Source: JAISGQ01 sp045604965
GTDB lineage: Bacteria > Bacillota > Clostridia > Oscillospirales > Acutalibacteraceae
Direction: 5' to 3'
DNA: 64,000 nucleotides
Assembly (NCBI GenBank): GCA_045604965.1
Contig: JAZUPB010000059.1
Coordinates: 80,516 to 144,515 of the forward strand
The position numbers were made by a program, and so were the translations under genes. A model generated the notes under the pieces. The model ran no database searches and had not been told where the DNA came from. It saw only the letters and a list, made by a program, of their open reading frames with translations. Shown here piece after piece: positions 7,180-15,703 of the stretch (its first letter is position 1; each line of letters starts with the position of its first letter).

Positions 7180-9624
7180 TCAGATTTTTTCAAGTCCGCC
7201 GATTGCCATAAGGATATGAAGTATGACGAAAATCAGTATACCCGCAGAGGTGACAATGCGAAATGCGGTGCCTTTTTCACTTTTATTTTCGCGTATGAAG
7301 GTCATAATCTCCTTGCGCTTTACGATGAGAACAATGATGCCGATTACAAGGAAAATACCCATAACGGCGTAGAAAATAATGTTCTGAACGTCTTCGCTGA
7401 GATGCTCAACAGCCTTTGAAAGAAGATCGCCGAGGACGAGGTTGTTGAGTATGTGAAGGACAATGCTCCAGATGATGGAATACTTGGACGCTACGTAGCC
7501 GAGGACAAGACCGACAAAGAATGCGAATATCGCCTGAGGCAGGTTTGCATGCATAACGCCGAAAAGAAGGGAGGAAACCACGATAGCAAGGTTTTTTCCG
7601 TATTTTTCAAGAAATTTGAGAGCAAATCCTCTGAAGATGAGTTCTTCGATTATAGGAGCGACAATGCCTGCGTATATGAACATCGAAAGGGTTTCGCTGG
7701 TGCCTGTTGCGCTTTCCATAGCAACCTCAGCGGAATATCCGATAAGGTTAAGTCCTTTTTCCATAAGCCAGTACATTCCCTGGAAGATAAGCTGTGTGCC
7801 GAAAAATACACAGGCGACACCGGCAAACCTGCCAACTGTCATTTTCTGATTACGGGCAAACAGAGTCTTGTGAGTGCCTCTTCCGAGGAAGAAGAGGAAA
7901 AGGAAGAACAAACCGATAACACAGCCGGCTATCATAGATGCACCGGATTTTTCAAATCTGTCGATTATCTGATTGAGCATAAGATCGCTTGCCGCGGGGT
8001 CGGACATAATTTCGGGGTGGTTGATTTGGGCTGCAACAAACTGACCTATAAGCCAGAAAACAACGATAGAAAGGTTAATAAGAAAATACCAGAGCAGGGA
8101 AAAGCCCAGCTTACTGCCATCCTTTCTGATTGTCTTACGAAGAGCCTTTTTGTTAGAGAGTTCCATATGATTTCCTCCGTTTTCACTTGATGGCACGATA
8201 ATATCACAGGTTCCCTTAGCTGTGTGATTTTTGTCGTAAACGGCAGGCTGTGTGTCGTGAATTGCAATTTTTTCCTGCGAAATCGGATCAATCTTATTTA
8301 TCATCAGCTCAAGCTTAAATAGTCCGTCTGCGCACTCTGCCCTGACTGCGCCGCCGTATTTCTCGACAGTTCGCTTTATATTATATGTGCCGATACCGTG
8401 AGTACCGCCGGAGGTTTTGGTGGTAAATCCGCCTTTTTCAGAAAACAGACGGGAGGTATCGATTTCTGCGAAAACAGGATTTTCAATATTAACAAAGTGG
8501 AATTTATCAGTAGATCTGATGGACATAGAAATACGCCGCTGATCTTCGGGCAGCTGTACGCAGGCGTCTATGGCATTGTCGAGAGCGTTTGCAAAAACAC
8601 TGCATATGTCCGTGGAATTCCAGCCGATTCCGCCGGGAAAAACGCCGTCGAGAGAAAAAGATATGCTTTGCTGAGTCATAGCGGAAGCCTTGGAGGAAAT
8701 TATACAGTCGAGTATTTCGTCGCCGCTGACGTATTTCGGTGACAGACTTTGCACCTCGGAAAGGAGACTGCTCAGATATTCCGAAGCTTCTGAATACCTA
8801 TCCGAAGACATAAGCTCGTTCAGGCAGATGAGATTGTTGCGTATGTCGTGGCGGAAACGTGCGGTTTCCTCCTGAGCGCTCTTGTACTGTTTGAAATGAG
8901 CAAGCTCTGCCTGGAGATAGGATTCCTGATATTCATTGAGAGTGCGGTAATGGGAGCTGATCCTTGTATAGTAGAGAAAAATCGGGAAAAGAAGCATAAA
9001 CAGGATACTTACAAAGGCAAGAACTATCAGCGCCGCGCGGGCAATCTCGCTTTCTTCTTCAGAAGCAAAGACTATGCAGTACACAGAGAAAACAAAAAAC
9101 GCATAGGCACCGCCCATAAACCCTTCTCTCTTTCCGCAGGGAATGAAAAGTCCCTTGGGGACTATGCGGTGACGAAGATAATGGAAGACCAGACCAAAGA
9201 ACAGGGTGCAGAAGATATTTATTGCGGTTACCTCAGCAGGAGAGTAGTCTGCGGTGTTTAGGTCAAAGCCTGGAACAAAATAGGTAAAAGCAATGAGGAT
9301 TATTGATGACACGCATATTAATATCAATGTGTATATGGATATAAACCGAAGGGCACGGCGTATCCGTTTTCCTTTACAGTCGTAAATCGGAATGATCACA
9401 TATACGGCGTAAAGGAGAATGTTTACAATAGGGATTTGAAGCCCTAAAAAATCAGTGAGCACCTTAACTACGGTGTAGATGCTCAACATAAGAGCTTTTT
9501 TCTTTGACCAGGTGACGCCGGGATCGTAAAAGCAGTTAATAAATACGATAGCGGCAGCAGCAATATAGAAGGAGGAGGTCATACTGAAAAAGCCATACAG
9601 TACATCGTAAACAGTGACGGTCAT
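7180..9624 (-). CDS. AgrC-like sensor kinase fused to a CPBP intramembrane protease
   Basis: An 814-residue uninterrupted protein. Residues 1-230 hold six or seven membrane helices (sensor). Residues 250-445 form a GHKL-type kinase: H box RFRHDIRNNL, N box NALDNAIDAC, G box GIGTYNIKRTVEKYGG, the AgrC/ComD type that phosphorylates a LytTR regulator. A 40-residue hydrophilic linker leads to residues 487-814, a CPBP (Abi/CAAX-type) protease with its three motifs EELIFRG, FGVMHAN and HILNN inside a helix bundle. The internal ATG at 8166 has a perfect GGAGG just upstream, so the protease may also be made alone. Its start overlaps the regulator stop by 4 bp (ATGA). CPBP proteins in kinase/regulator loci usually process or give immunity to peptides. 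The fusion is seen; the signalling role is inferred. Confidence 0.85.
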   Translation of the reverse strand: MTVTVYDVLYGFFSMTSSFYIAAAAIVFINCFYDPGVTWSKKKALMLSIYTVVKVLTDFLGLQIPIVNILLYAVYVIIPIYDCKGKRIRRALRFISIYTLILICVSSIILIAFTYFVPGFDLNTADYSPAEVTAINIFCTLFFGLVFHYLRHRIVPKGLFIPCGKREGFMGGAYAFFVFSVYCIVFASEEESEIARAALIVLAFVSILFMLLFPIFLYYTRISSHYRTLNEYQESYLQAELAHFKQYKSAQEETARFRHDIRNNLICLNELMSSDRYSEASEYLSSLLSEVQSLSPKYVSGDEILDCIISSKASAMTQQSISFSLDGVFPGGIGWNSTDICSVFANALDNAIDACVQLPEDQRRISMSIRSTDKFHFVNIENPVFAEIDTSRLFSEKGGFTTKTSGGTHGIGTYNIKRTVEKYGGAVRAECADGLFKLELMINKIDPISQEKIAIHDTQPAVYDKNHTAKGTCDIIVPSSENGGNHMELSNKKALRKTIRKDGSKLGFSLLWYFLINLSIVVFWLIGQFVAAQINHPEIMSDPAASDLMLNQIIDRFEKSGASMIAGCVIGLFFLFLFFLGRGTHKTLFARNQKMTVGRFAGVACVFFGTQLIFQGMYWLMEKGLNLIGYSAEVAMESATGTSETLSMFIYAGIVAPIIEELIFRGFALKFLEKYGKNLAIVVSSLLFGVMHANLPQAIFAFFVGLVLGYVASKYSIIWSIVLHILNNLVLGDLLSKAVEHLSEDVQNIIFYAVMGIFLVIGIIVLIVKRKEIMTFIRENKSEKGTAFRIVTSAGILIFVILHILMAIGGLEKI
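8164..8178 (-). promoter_or_regulatory. Internal ribosome site and ATG for the CPBP protease part
   Basis: On the minus strand GGAGG (8173-8178 region) precedes an in-frame ATG at 8166, which begins MELSNKKALRK just where the CPBP domain starts. This could give a free 328-residue protease in addition to the fusion. Confidence 0.6.
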
Positions 9625-10322
9625 ATAGATTCCTCCCTAACAAATCGGAACAGCGCTTCACGCAGTTCCTTTTCCTTTGAACGGCTGACAGGCAGACATA
9701 TTCCGCCTTGCAGAGTTATCTCCTTTGTGCCTATAGTCTTTATTTTGCTGAGAGGAACAAGATACCCTCTGTGTATGCGGAAGAAACCGTCTCCGCCAAG
9801 CTCCTTTTCGTAGTCGCTTATATTGTAGCGTACAGAGCGGACACCCTCTGCGGTATGTATGAGGACATTCTGGTTCTGAGCCTCGAAGAACAGAATATCG
9901 CCCAGAGAAAGACGCTCTTCACCCTCTTCTGTCTTTATCCACAGCGAGCGGCGATTGAGAATCTTGTTTGAAACATAGTCTGTGACCTCACGGAGTTTTT
10001 CAGGCTGAACGGGTTTTGTAAGATAACGCAGGGCGTTGACCTCGTACCCTTCCAGCGCATACTCGATGTGAGCAGTGAGAAAAACTATGGGAACATCGGC
10101 AGAAAGCTTTCTCAATTCACGGGCAAGGGCAATTCCGTTTATCTGAGGCATTTCTATATCAAGGAACACAAGATCGTAGGGAGTTTCCGAAAAACGGCGC
10201 AGAAATTCGCGTCCGTCCTCGTAGCCGTCAACGGCGCAGTCAAGACTGTGCATAGTGGAATTAACAGCTGATATCAGCTGCATACGGCATTGTGCCTCGT
10301 CATCACACACTGCGATTCGCAT
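9621..10322 (-). CDS. LytTR-family response regulator (AgrA/VirR-like)
   Basis: A 233-residue protein. Residues 1-120 are a receiver domain: acidic pair in AVCDDE, phospho-acceptor Asp in YDLVFLDIEMP, switch Thr in PIVFLTAH and Lys in RYLTKPV. Residues about 138-233 are a LytTR DNA-binding domain (GDILFFEAQNQNVLIHT, then FFRIHRGYLVPLSKI). ATG 10322 with GGAGG upstream is the start; an earlier TTG/ATG extension would lie upstream of that site. It is the first gene of a two-gene operon with the kinase fusion (4-bp overlap), so it is the natural partner of that kinase. LytTR regulators usually bind paired 9-bp repeats in promoters; I did not find an obvious pair near its own promoter. Confidence 0.93.
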   Translation of the reverse strand: MRIAVCDDEAQCRMQLISAVNSTMHSLDCAVDGYEDGREFLRRFSETPYDLVFLDIEMPQINGIALARELRKLSADVPIVFLTAHIEYALEGYEVNALRYLTKPVQPEKLREVTDYVSNKILNRRSLWIKTEEGEERLSLGDILFFEAQNQNVLIHTAEGVRSVRYNISDYEKELGGDGFFRIHRGYLVPLSKIKTIGTKEITLQGGICLPVSRSKEKELREALFRFVREESI

Positions 10323-10348
10323 AATAGTTTCCTCCCTGTTTTTTCTAA

Positions 10349-10377
10349 AGTATAGCACGATATTTAGAGGCGGGCAA
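10349..10377 (-). promoter_or_regulatory. Sigma-A promoter of the LytTR/kinase operon
   Basis: On the minus strand TTGCCC (10372-10377) and TATACT (10349-10354) are 17 bp apart, 27 bp before the start codon. Confidence 0.55.
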
Positions 10378-10390
10378 CAGGACAGGCAAT

Positions 10391-10428
10391 GAAAAACCTC
10401 CGCCTGAGCATCAGGCGGAGGTTTTTGT
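10391..10428 (-). terminator. Rho-independent terminator
   Basis: Perfect stem AAAAACCTCCGCCTGA / TCAGGCGGAGGTTTTT with a 3-nt loop, directly after the stop codon of the membrane protein gene at 10441. Confidence 0.93.
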
Positions 10429-10440
10429 TCCAGATAATAC

Positions 10441-11610
10441 TTAACCGACTATGTCAGATGCAGAGACATCTGAACCGGAAATATCGGTTGCGGAAAGGTC
10501 GGTGGCAGAAGCCTGCTCAATGATATCGTCAGCGGGCTCTTTCTTTTCATCCTTCTTGAAAAGATCGTTCCACCAGGACCAGTCTGCAGGGTGCTTTTTC
10601 ATACCGTTTTTATTGAATGATGCAGTAAAGGTGTAGATGGTGTGGGAATCAACATCGATCTTCATATCGGAAGCGGATGCATCGGTTCCGGAAATGTCAG
10701 TAGGTGTGACTACAGATACGAAATCCTTTATTGTATAGGAGAATTCATAAAGATAATCTCCGTAGATTACTCTTTTGCAGCCGGCAGCATCGGGATATGA
10801 ATTGAAAAGCTCTATGCCGGCGGTGAAAAGCTCGGAGCCTGTGTTGACGTAATCGTTGAGGGGGTTCATCATAAGCCCCATATAAACAAGCATACGTGCA
10901 GAGACGTTATCGATTGGAGGAGGCATATAGCCGTATGTCCACAGCGAGGAATCACTTGCGAAATTTTCGCCGTAATAATATTCGCACATTTCGTTGTGGT
11001 CAACAGTGAAGGTAGCGCTCTTGAAATCGCCCTTATAGGTCTCTGCAGAAAGGGATACAAGTCCGTCAAGGATGGTAATGGTCTTGCCCTTTTTCAGTGC
11101 GGCAACATCCTCATCGGTGAGTCGGACGTGGTCTGTATCGGAATTTAGCATCTGACCGAGCGTTACTGTATAGTAGCTCTGCCCCATATGCTGAGTCTTG
11201 TCGGTGAACAGCGTTTCGTTCCACTGCTGAGCCCAGTCGTCAATGCTGTGATCGGATGTATAAACAGCGTTGTTGTAAAGAGAGAAGACCAGAATTGAAA
11301 GAGCGATAGCTGCGACAAGAACAGCACCGAGGATTATTCCTGCGGTTTTCAGGGACAGCTTCTTTTCTGCGGTTTCAACAACAGGCTTAAGGATCTCAGC
11401 GGTCTTTTCCTTGACAGCAGCCAGAGTGCCCGAAAGAGCGGAAGTTTTTTCTTCGGCCTTTTCAGACTCCCAGAGCTCTTCTTTTATTTCATCTGCACCG
11501 CCAATGATATCGTCAGCGATTTCCTCGATTTCTTCGGCTTCCTCTTCAAGACCGAGAGATTCCAGCGGATCGTCGATGTTTGCATATTTCTTTTCGTTTT
11601 CTTTGCTCAT
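10441..11610 (-). CDS. Anchored extracytoplasmic protein with Ser/Asp repeat tail
   Basis: A 389-residue protein. An acidic cytoplasmic part (residues 1-85, many Glu) leads into one membrane helix (about 90-112) and an extracytoplasmic domain (about 120-345) rich in aromatic residues and Asp. The tail (about 350-389) is low complexity, built from SATDLSATDISGSDVSASD units. This tail style recurs in other exported proteins of the window and is typical of Ruminococcaceae and Lachnospiraceae. No enzyme motif is seen. Ribosome site AAAGGGG upstream of ATG. Monocistronic and ends at a strong terminator. It probably stays anchored with its C-terminal domain outside; function is unknown. Confidence 0.8.
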   Translation of the reverse strand: MSKENEKKYANIDDPLESLGLEEEAEEIEEIADDIIGGADEIKEELWESEKAEEKTSALSGTLAAVKEKTAEILKPVVETAEKKLSLKTAGIILGAVLVAAIALSILVFSLYNNAVYTSDHSIDDWAQQWNETLFTDKTQHMGQSYYTVTLGQMLNSDTDHVRLTDEDVAALKKGKTITILDGLVSLSAETYKGDFKSATFTVDHNEMCEYYYGENFASDSSLWTYGYMPPPIDNVSARMLVYMGLMMNPLNDYVNTGSELFTAGIELFNSYPDAAGCKRVIYGDYLYEFSYTIKDFVSVVTPTDISGTDASASDMKIDVDSHTIYTFTASFNKNGMKKHPADWSWWNDLFKKDEKKEPADDIIEQASATDLSATDISGSDVSASDIVG

Positions 11611-11823
11611 TGCAATACCCCTTTGCAGAATTTTAGTCTACCGAAGTATTTTCGCATATAAAAAGGAAAAAGGCAAGTGTTTTTAAATATTAACACATAA
11701 AGTTCAGCGTAAATTCAGCTTTTTGGAAAAGCAGGAAGATATTGTATTGATGTTTTCGCAAATTGCCCAAAAGAAAAGCGACGAAACAAGTCATTTTCTG
11801 CGCGGTTGCTTTAACGAATACCA

Positions 11824-11853
11824 TTGACATTAGAGTGTTGTGACAAGTATAAT
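11824..11853 (+). promoter_or_regulatory. Strong sigma-A promoter of guaB
   Basis: Perfect TTGACA (11824-11829) and perfect TATAAT (11848-11853) with 18 bp between. Transcription should begin near 11860, leaving a leader of about 84 nt. Confidence 0.8.
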
Positions 11854-11878
11854 TAAATTTAATATACCAAACAAAAAA

Positions 11879-11919
11879 CGCGTCATTGGGAATACTGTGT
11901 TATACAGTAAACTCACGCG
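11879..11919 (+). promoter_or_regulatory. Structured 5' leader of guaB
   Basis: Within the leader, CGCGT (11879-11883) pairs with ACGCG (11915-11919). GGG (11888-11890) can pair with CTC (11912-11914). After a symmetric AA/AA loop, TACTGT (11893-11898) pairs with ACAGTA (11904-11909) around a 5-nt loop. The fold ends 11 nt before the GGAGAG ribosome site. It does not have the conserved core of the purine riboswitch. It could be a regulatory RNA or only a stabilising stem. Confidence 0.5.
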
Positions 11920-11943
11920 AATAATAAAAAGGAGAGTGCAAGA

Positions 11944-13422
11944 ATGTTAATCACAGATCCTTCAAAGAAGTTCGTTCAGGAAGGTCTAACCTTCGATGAC
12001 GTGCTGGTCATCCCTGCCTACAGCGAGGTGCTGCCCGGTACAGCCAAGCTTGAAACAAAGCTTACAAACAAGATCACCCTCAATATTCCTCTTATGACCT
12101 CAGCGATGGATACCGTTACTGAGACCGATATGGCTATTGCTATTGCAAGAGAAGGCGGTATCGGTATCATTCATAAGAATATGAGCATCGAGCAGCAGGT
12201 CGATATGGTAGACCGCGTAAAGCGTTCCGAGAACGGTGTTATCCAGAATCCGTTCTTCCTCTCCCCCGATCATCTTGTGGGCGATGCAAACGCACTTATG
12301 GGCAAGTACCGTATCTCAGGTGTTCCTATCTGCGATGAGGACAACAAGCTCGTCGGCATTATCACAAACCGCGACCTCCGCTTTATGGAGGAATCCGATT
12401 TTGCACAGCCTATTAAGAACGTTATGACAAAGGAAAACCTTGTCACCGCTCCCGTAGGCACTACTCTTGACGAGGCTCGTGAGATCCTCCGTCAGCACAG
12501 AATAGAGAAGCTTCCCATCGTTGACGGTAACGGCAAGCTTAAGGGTCTTATCACCATCAAGGATATCAAGAAGGCTGCAAAGTACCCCAACTCTGCAAGA
12601 GACTCCGCCGGCAGACTGCTCTGCGGTGCTGCTATCGGAAGCACTACCGATGTTCTCGAGCGTGCAGGCGCTCTTCTTGCAGCAGGTGCTGACGTTCTCG
12701 CACTTGACTCCGCTCACGGTCAGAGCCACAATATCATCAAGTGCGTACGTATGATAAAGGAAGCATTCCCCGAGGCACAGCTTATCGCAGGCAACATCGC
12801 AACCGCTCAAGGCGCACGCGACCTTATTGAGGCTGGCGCAGACTGCATCAAGGTCGGTATCGGCCCCGGCTCCATCTGCACCACACGTGTTGTTGCAGGT
12901 ATCGGCGTTCCCCAGATTTCTGCTGTTTACGAAGCTGCAAAGGTTGCCGCAGAGTACGGTATTCCCATCATTGCTGACGGCGGCATCAAGTATTCCGGCG
13001 ATATCGTCAAGGCTCTTGTTGCAGGCGCAAGCGTAGTTATGGTCGGTTCTCTTGTAGCAGGCTGCGAAGAGGCCCCCGGTGAGACCGAGCTCTATCAGGG
13101 CAGACAGTTCAAGGTATATCGCGGCATGGGCTCTCTCGCTGCAATGAGCAAGGGCAGCTCCGACAGATACTTCCAGGCTGAGGCAAAGAAGTTTGTTCCT
13201 GAAGGTGTTGAGGGTCGTGTTCCTTACAAGGGACCGCTTTCCGACACTATCTATCAGATGGTCGGCGGTATCCGTTCCGGTATGGGCTACTGCGGCTGCG
13301 CAAATATTCCCGAGCTTCACAGCAAGGCACAGTTTGTCCGCATTACAGGTGCAGGACTTCGTGAAAGCCATCCTCACGACATTCAGATCACAAAGGAAGC
13401 TCCCAACTATTCTTCTAACTAA
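11944..13422 (+). CDS. guaB: Inosine-5'-monophosphate dehydrogenase
   Basis: A 492-residue enzyme that oxidises IMP to XMP with NAD+, the committing step to GMP, in the cytosol. The N terminus LTFDDVLVIPAYSEVLP is diagnostic. Two CBS domains occupy about residues 95-215 (for example GKYRISGVPI and LRQHRIEKLPIVDGNG). The catalytic loop GPGSICTTR with its nucleophile Cys is near residue 308, followed by ADGGIKYSGDIVKAL. The flap holds the YRGMGS and G-rich motifs. Length equals that of bacterial IMPDHs. A leader with a stem-loop and a strong promoter precede it and a terminator follows, so it is a single-gene unit. It has no purine neighbours here. Confidence 0.98.
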   Translation: MLITDPSKKFVQEGLTFDDVLVIPAYSEVLPGTAKLETKLTNKITLNIPLMTSAMDTVTETDMAIAIAREGGIGIIHKNMSIEQQVDMVDRVKRSENGVIQNPFFLSPDHLVGDANALMGKYRISGVPICDEDNKLVGIITNRDLRFMEESDFAQPIKNVMTKENLVTAPVGTTLDEAREILRQHRIEKLPIVDGNGKLKGLITIKDIKKAAKYPNSARDSAGRLLCGAAIGSTTDVLERAGALLAAGADVLALDSAHGQSHNIIKCVRMIKEAFPEAQLIAGNIATAQGARDLIEAGADCIKVGIGPGSICTTRVVAGIGVPQISAVYEAAKVAAEYGIPIIADGGIKYSGDIVKALVAGASVVMVGSLVAGCEEAPGETELYQGRQFKVYRGMGSLAAMSKGSSDRYFQAEAKKFVPEGVEGRVPYKGPLSDTIYQMVGGIRSGMGYCGCANIPELHSKAQFVRITGAGLRESHPHDIQITKEAPNYSSN

Positions 13423-13436
13423 GTGTAATAATTCAG

Positions 13437-13468
13437 AAAGGCAGACGCTCAAAGCGTCTGCCTTTTTT
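13437..13468 (+). terminator. Rho-independent terminator of guaB
   Basis: Perfect stem AAAGGCAGACGCT / AGCGTCTGCCTTT with a short loop and T run, 15 bp after the stop codon. Confidence 0.95.
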
Positions 13469-13529
13469 ATTTTTGCATAAATCTATTTAAGTTTCCAATA
13501 ATAACCACAAAAGTGTGAGGGGGTAAAAG

Positions 13530-14762
13530 ATGGACAACACGCTGAGCTTTGGCGGCGGTCTGATACTGCCGAAGCTGCCCGACAAACATTTGGCAGACAC
13601 CTCCATAATCCACGTCCAACCGCCGACGGTATCGCTGGCGGTGTCGGAAGCGATATCTGTGGAAGAAGGAGACAGGGTGCTTGTTGGAACAAACATAGGT
13701 ATAAGCAGAAATATGGCGGTGTACAGCTCTGTTTCAGGATGGGTAAGAGAAATAAAAAACGGCAGAGTTATCATAGAAAACGACACAAAGGACGAATGTG
13801 AAAAGCCTTTGGAGAGACCGGCGGATTCTCCGGGCGAGCTTATTGAATATATGCGCAGGATTTCTTTGATAGGAATGGGCGGAGCAGGCTTTCCGACGGC
13901 GAAAAAATATGAGAGCAGTACAAATGTTAAGTTTCTCCTTGTAAATGCCTGCGAATGTGAGCCTCATCTGAGCTGTGACCGTGCGTTGATAGCCAATCTG
14001 CCGAGAAAGGTTATAAGAGGGGCACGTGCCCTTGCTCAGGCGGCAGGCTCGGCGGCTGTGTTTATCTGTGTAAAACACAGAGATTTGCTGGAAATACTGA
14101 AAAATTCAGTGCAGGACGAAAATATACGTATAGTAATGGTCTCGAAGAAATTTCCCCAGGGCTGTGAAAAACAGCTGATAGCATCTGTACTGCGCAGGGA
14201 GGTGCCGAGATTCAGACTGCCTAAAGATTGCGGTGTGATAGTGTCAAACTGCGCTACAGCGGCGGCTTTCGCAGAAAGTCTCGATACAGGATTGCCACCT
14301 GTCAGAAGAATAGTGACCATCGCAGGAGAAGTAGGGAAATGTGCAAATATTCTGGCACCCTGCGGAACGAGTGTGAGATATCTGCTAGACATCTGCGAAG
14401 GAGCAAAGGAAGGTACGGTTTTATTGTCAGGCGGTGCTATGACAGGTCACACCGCCGATCCGGATAAAAGTTATGTGACACTGGCAACGGCGGGATATAT
14501 TGCGGTGCTTCCGCCGAAAATAAAAGAAAGCTCCTGTATACACTGCGGTGCCTGTGCAAGAGCCTGTCCGTCGCGTATTGTTCCCTACAAGATAGATGCG
14601 GCAGAGAGAAGCGGTGCGGAAGATGAGCTTGAAAAGCTTTGCGCTGATGCCTGCATATCCTGCGGCTGCTGTTCTTATGTTTGCCCTGCAAAGAGAGAGC
14701 TTACAATACACACATCAAAGGCGAGACGAGTGGTAATGTCGCGGAAGGAGGAGAATAAATGA
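13530..14762 (+). CDS. rnfC: Rnf complex subunit C (NADH/Fe-S subunit)
   Basis: A 410-residue protein, first gene of an Rnf-like operon. RnfC is the peripheral subunit that exchanges electrons with NAD(H) through FMN and two [4Fe-4S] clusters. Seen here: the nucleotide/FMN motif GMGGAGFPTAKK (about residue 112), VNACECEPHLSCD, the SLBB-like GEVGKCANILAPCGTSV, and two ferredoxin motifs CIHCGACARACP and CISCGCCSYVCP near the C terminus. Both clusters are complete. GAGGGGG precedes the ATG. The stop overlaps the rnfD start by 4 bp. Sequence outside the motifs looks drifted (for example CECEPHLS instead of the usual AECEPYLT), in keeping with the odd downstream subunits. Confidence 0.92.
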   Translation: MDNTLSFGGGLILPKLPDKHLADTSIIHVQPPTVSLAVSEAISVEEGDRVLVGTNIGISRNMAVYSSVSGWVREIKNGRVIIENDTKDECEKPLERPADSPGELIEYMRRISLIGMGGAGFPTAKKYESSTNVKFLLVNACECEPHLSCDRALIANLPRKVIRGARALAQAAGSAAVFICVKHRDLLEILKNSVQDENIRIVMVSKKFPQGCEKQLIASVLRREVPRFRLPKDCGVIVSNCATAAAFAESLDTGLPPVRRIVTIAGEVGKCANILAPCGTSVRYLLDICEGAKEGTVLLSGGAMTGHTADPDKSYVTLATAGYIAVLPPKIKESSCIHCGACARACPSRIVPYKIDAAERSGAEDELEKLCADACISCGCCSYVCPAKRELTIHTSKARRVVMSRKEENK

Positions 14763-15703
14763 GCAATCAACGTATAAGCAGGGTGTTTATACGAAAGGGT
14801 ATCAGGACGTCGGATATAATGGGTCTGGTGCTGATTTCTCTTTGTCCGCCGCTTACCGCAGCAGTGTGGTATTTTGGGGTGCGTGCGCTGTGGCTTTGTT
14901 TCCTGTCGGTGGGAGTGTGCATAGCGGCAGAGGCGTTGTGGGAGATATGTACACGCCGCAGTTTAACGGTCTCTGATCTATCGGCGGCTGTGACAGGCCT
15001 GCTGCTTGCATTGAGCCTGCCTGTGACAACTCCTGTGTGGGCGCTTGTTTTTGCCGATGTTATGGCGATAATTGTCGGAAAACAGCTTTTCGGCGGAATA
15101 GGACAAAATATTTTCAACCCCGCTCTTGTGGGACGCGCAGCGCTTTTGCTGGGTGCGGCAGGTCAGGTGATAAATTTCACCGGGCCTTACGACGGAATTT
15201 CTTCAGCTACGCCGCTGGCAGGAGAAAATGCTTCTATGGCAGAACTGCTGACAGGCAGTCACCCGGGGAGTATGGGCGAAACGAGTGCGGTGCTTCTGAT
15301 ACTGGGATTCGGGATACTTTACTGCAGCGGTGCTGTTAAACTCCACGCACCGCTTGGAATGCTTTCGGCCATTGCGGTGCTGTCCCTTCTGTTCGGTGGA
15401 GAGAGCTTTCTAACAGGGGATGCCCCGAGAGCAGTTCTCAGCGGCAGTGCGCTTTTCGGGGCGTTTTATATGGTGACGGATTATTCTACAACTCCGACAA
15501 CAGACAGGGGGCGTCTGATATTCGGCGTAGGAGCAGGAATTCTTACATTTGTGCTGAGAAAATTTGGAGGTGCGAGAGAAGGAGTATGCTTTGCAATACT
15601 GACGATGAACCTTTTTGCACCTCTTATCGAGGAGCTGACCGCTCCTGCGGCTTACGGAAAGGTGGGTATAGGATATGAACGAAAACACAAAGCGATGGCT
15701 TAA
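14759..15703 (+). CDS. rnfD: Rnf complex subunit D (membrane, covalent FMN)
   Basis: A 314-residue integral membrane protein with eight to ten hydrophobic segments. It carries the RnfD/NqrB signatures GKQLFGGIGQNIFNPALVGR and the flavinylation site DGISSATPLAG, where the Thr (about residue 150) normally carries covalent FMN through a phosphoester bond. GAFYMVTDYSTTPTT and GRLIFGVGAGILTFVLRKFGG near the C terminus are also canonical. The ATG overlaps the rnfC stop by 4 bp. The 3' end overlaps rnfG by 29 bp. RnfD moves electrons across the membrane and helps build the ion path. Flavin attachment needs ApbE, which is not in this window. Confidence 0.93.
   Translation: MSNQRISRVFIRKGIRTSDIMGLVLISLCPPLTAAVWYFGVRALWLCFLSVGVCIAAEALWEICTRRSLTVSDLSAAVTGLLLALSLPVTTPVWALVFADVMAIIVGKQLFGGIGQNIFNPALVGRAALLLGAAGQVINFTGPYDGISSATPLAGENASMAELLTGSHPGSMGETSAVLLILGFGILYCSGAVKLHAPLGMLSAIAVLSLLFGGESFLTGDAPRAVLSGSALFGAFYMVTDYSTTPTTDRGRLIFGVGAGILTFVLRKFGGAREGVCFAILTMNLFAPLIEELTAPAAYGKVGIGYERKHKAMA

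Noticed and set aside
7453..8190. Plus-strand frame inside the kinase-protease gene
   Set aside because: Antisense to clear CPBP and kinase motifs; composition is unlike a real protein.
11860..11943. Purine riboswitch before guaB
   Set aside because: The conserved core of the purine aptamer is absent; only a small stem is present, reported as a separate finding.
12316..13452. Long reading frame antisense to guaB (378 codons)
   Set aside because: guaB is conserved on the other strand; this frame is a product of its codon use and has no ribosome site or family motif.
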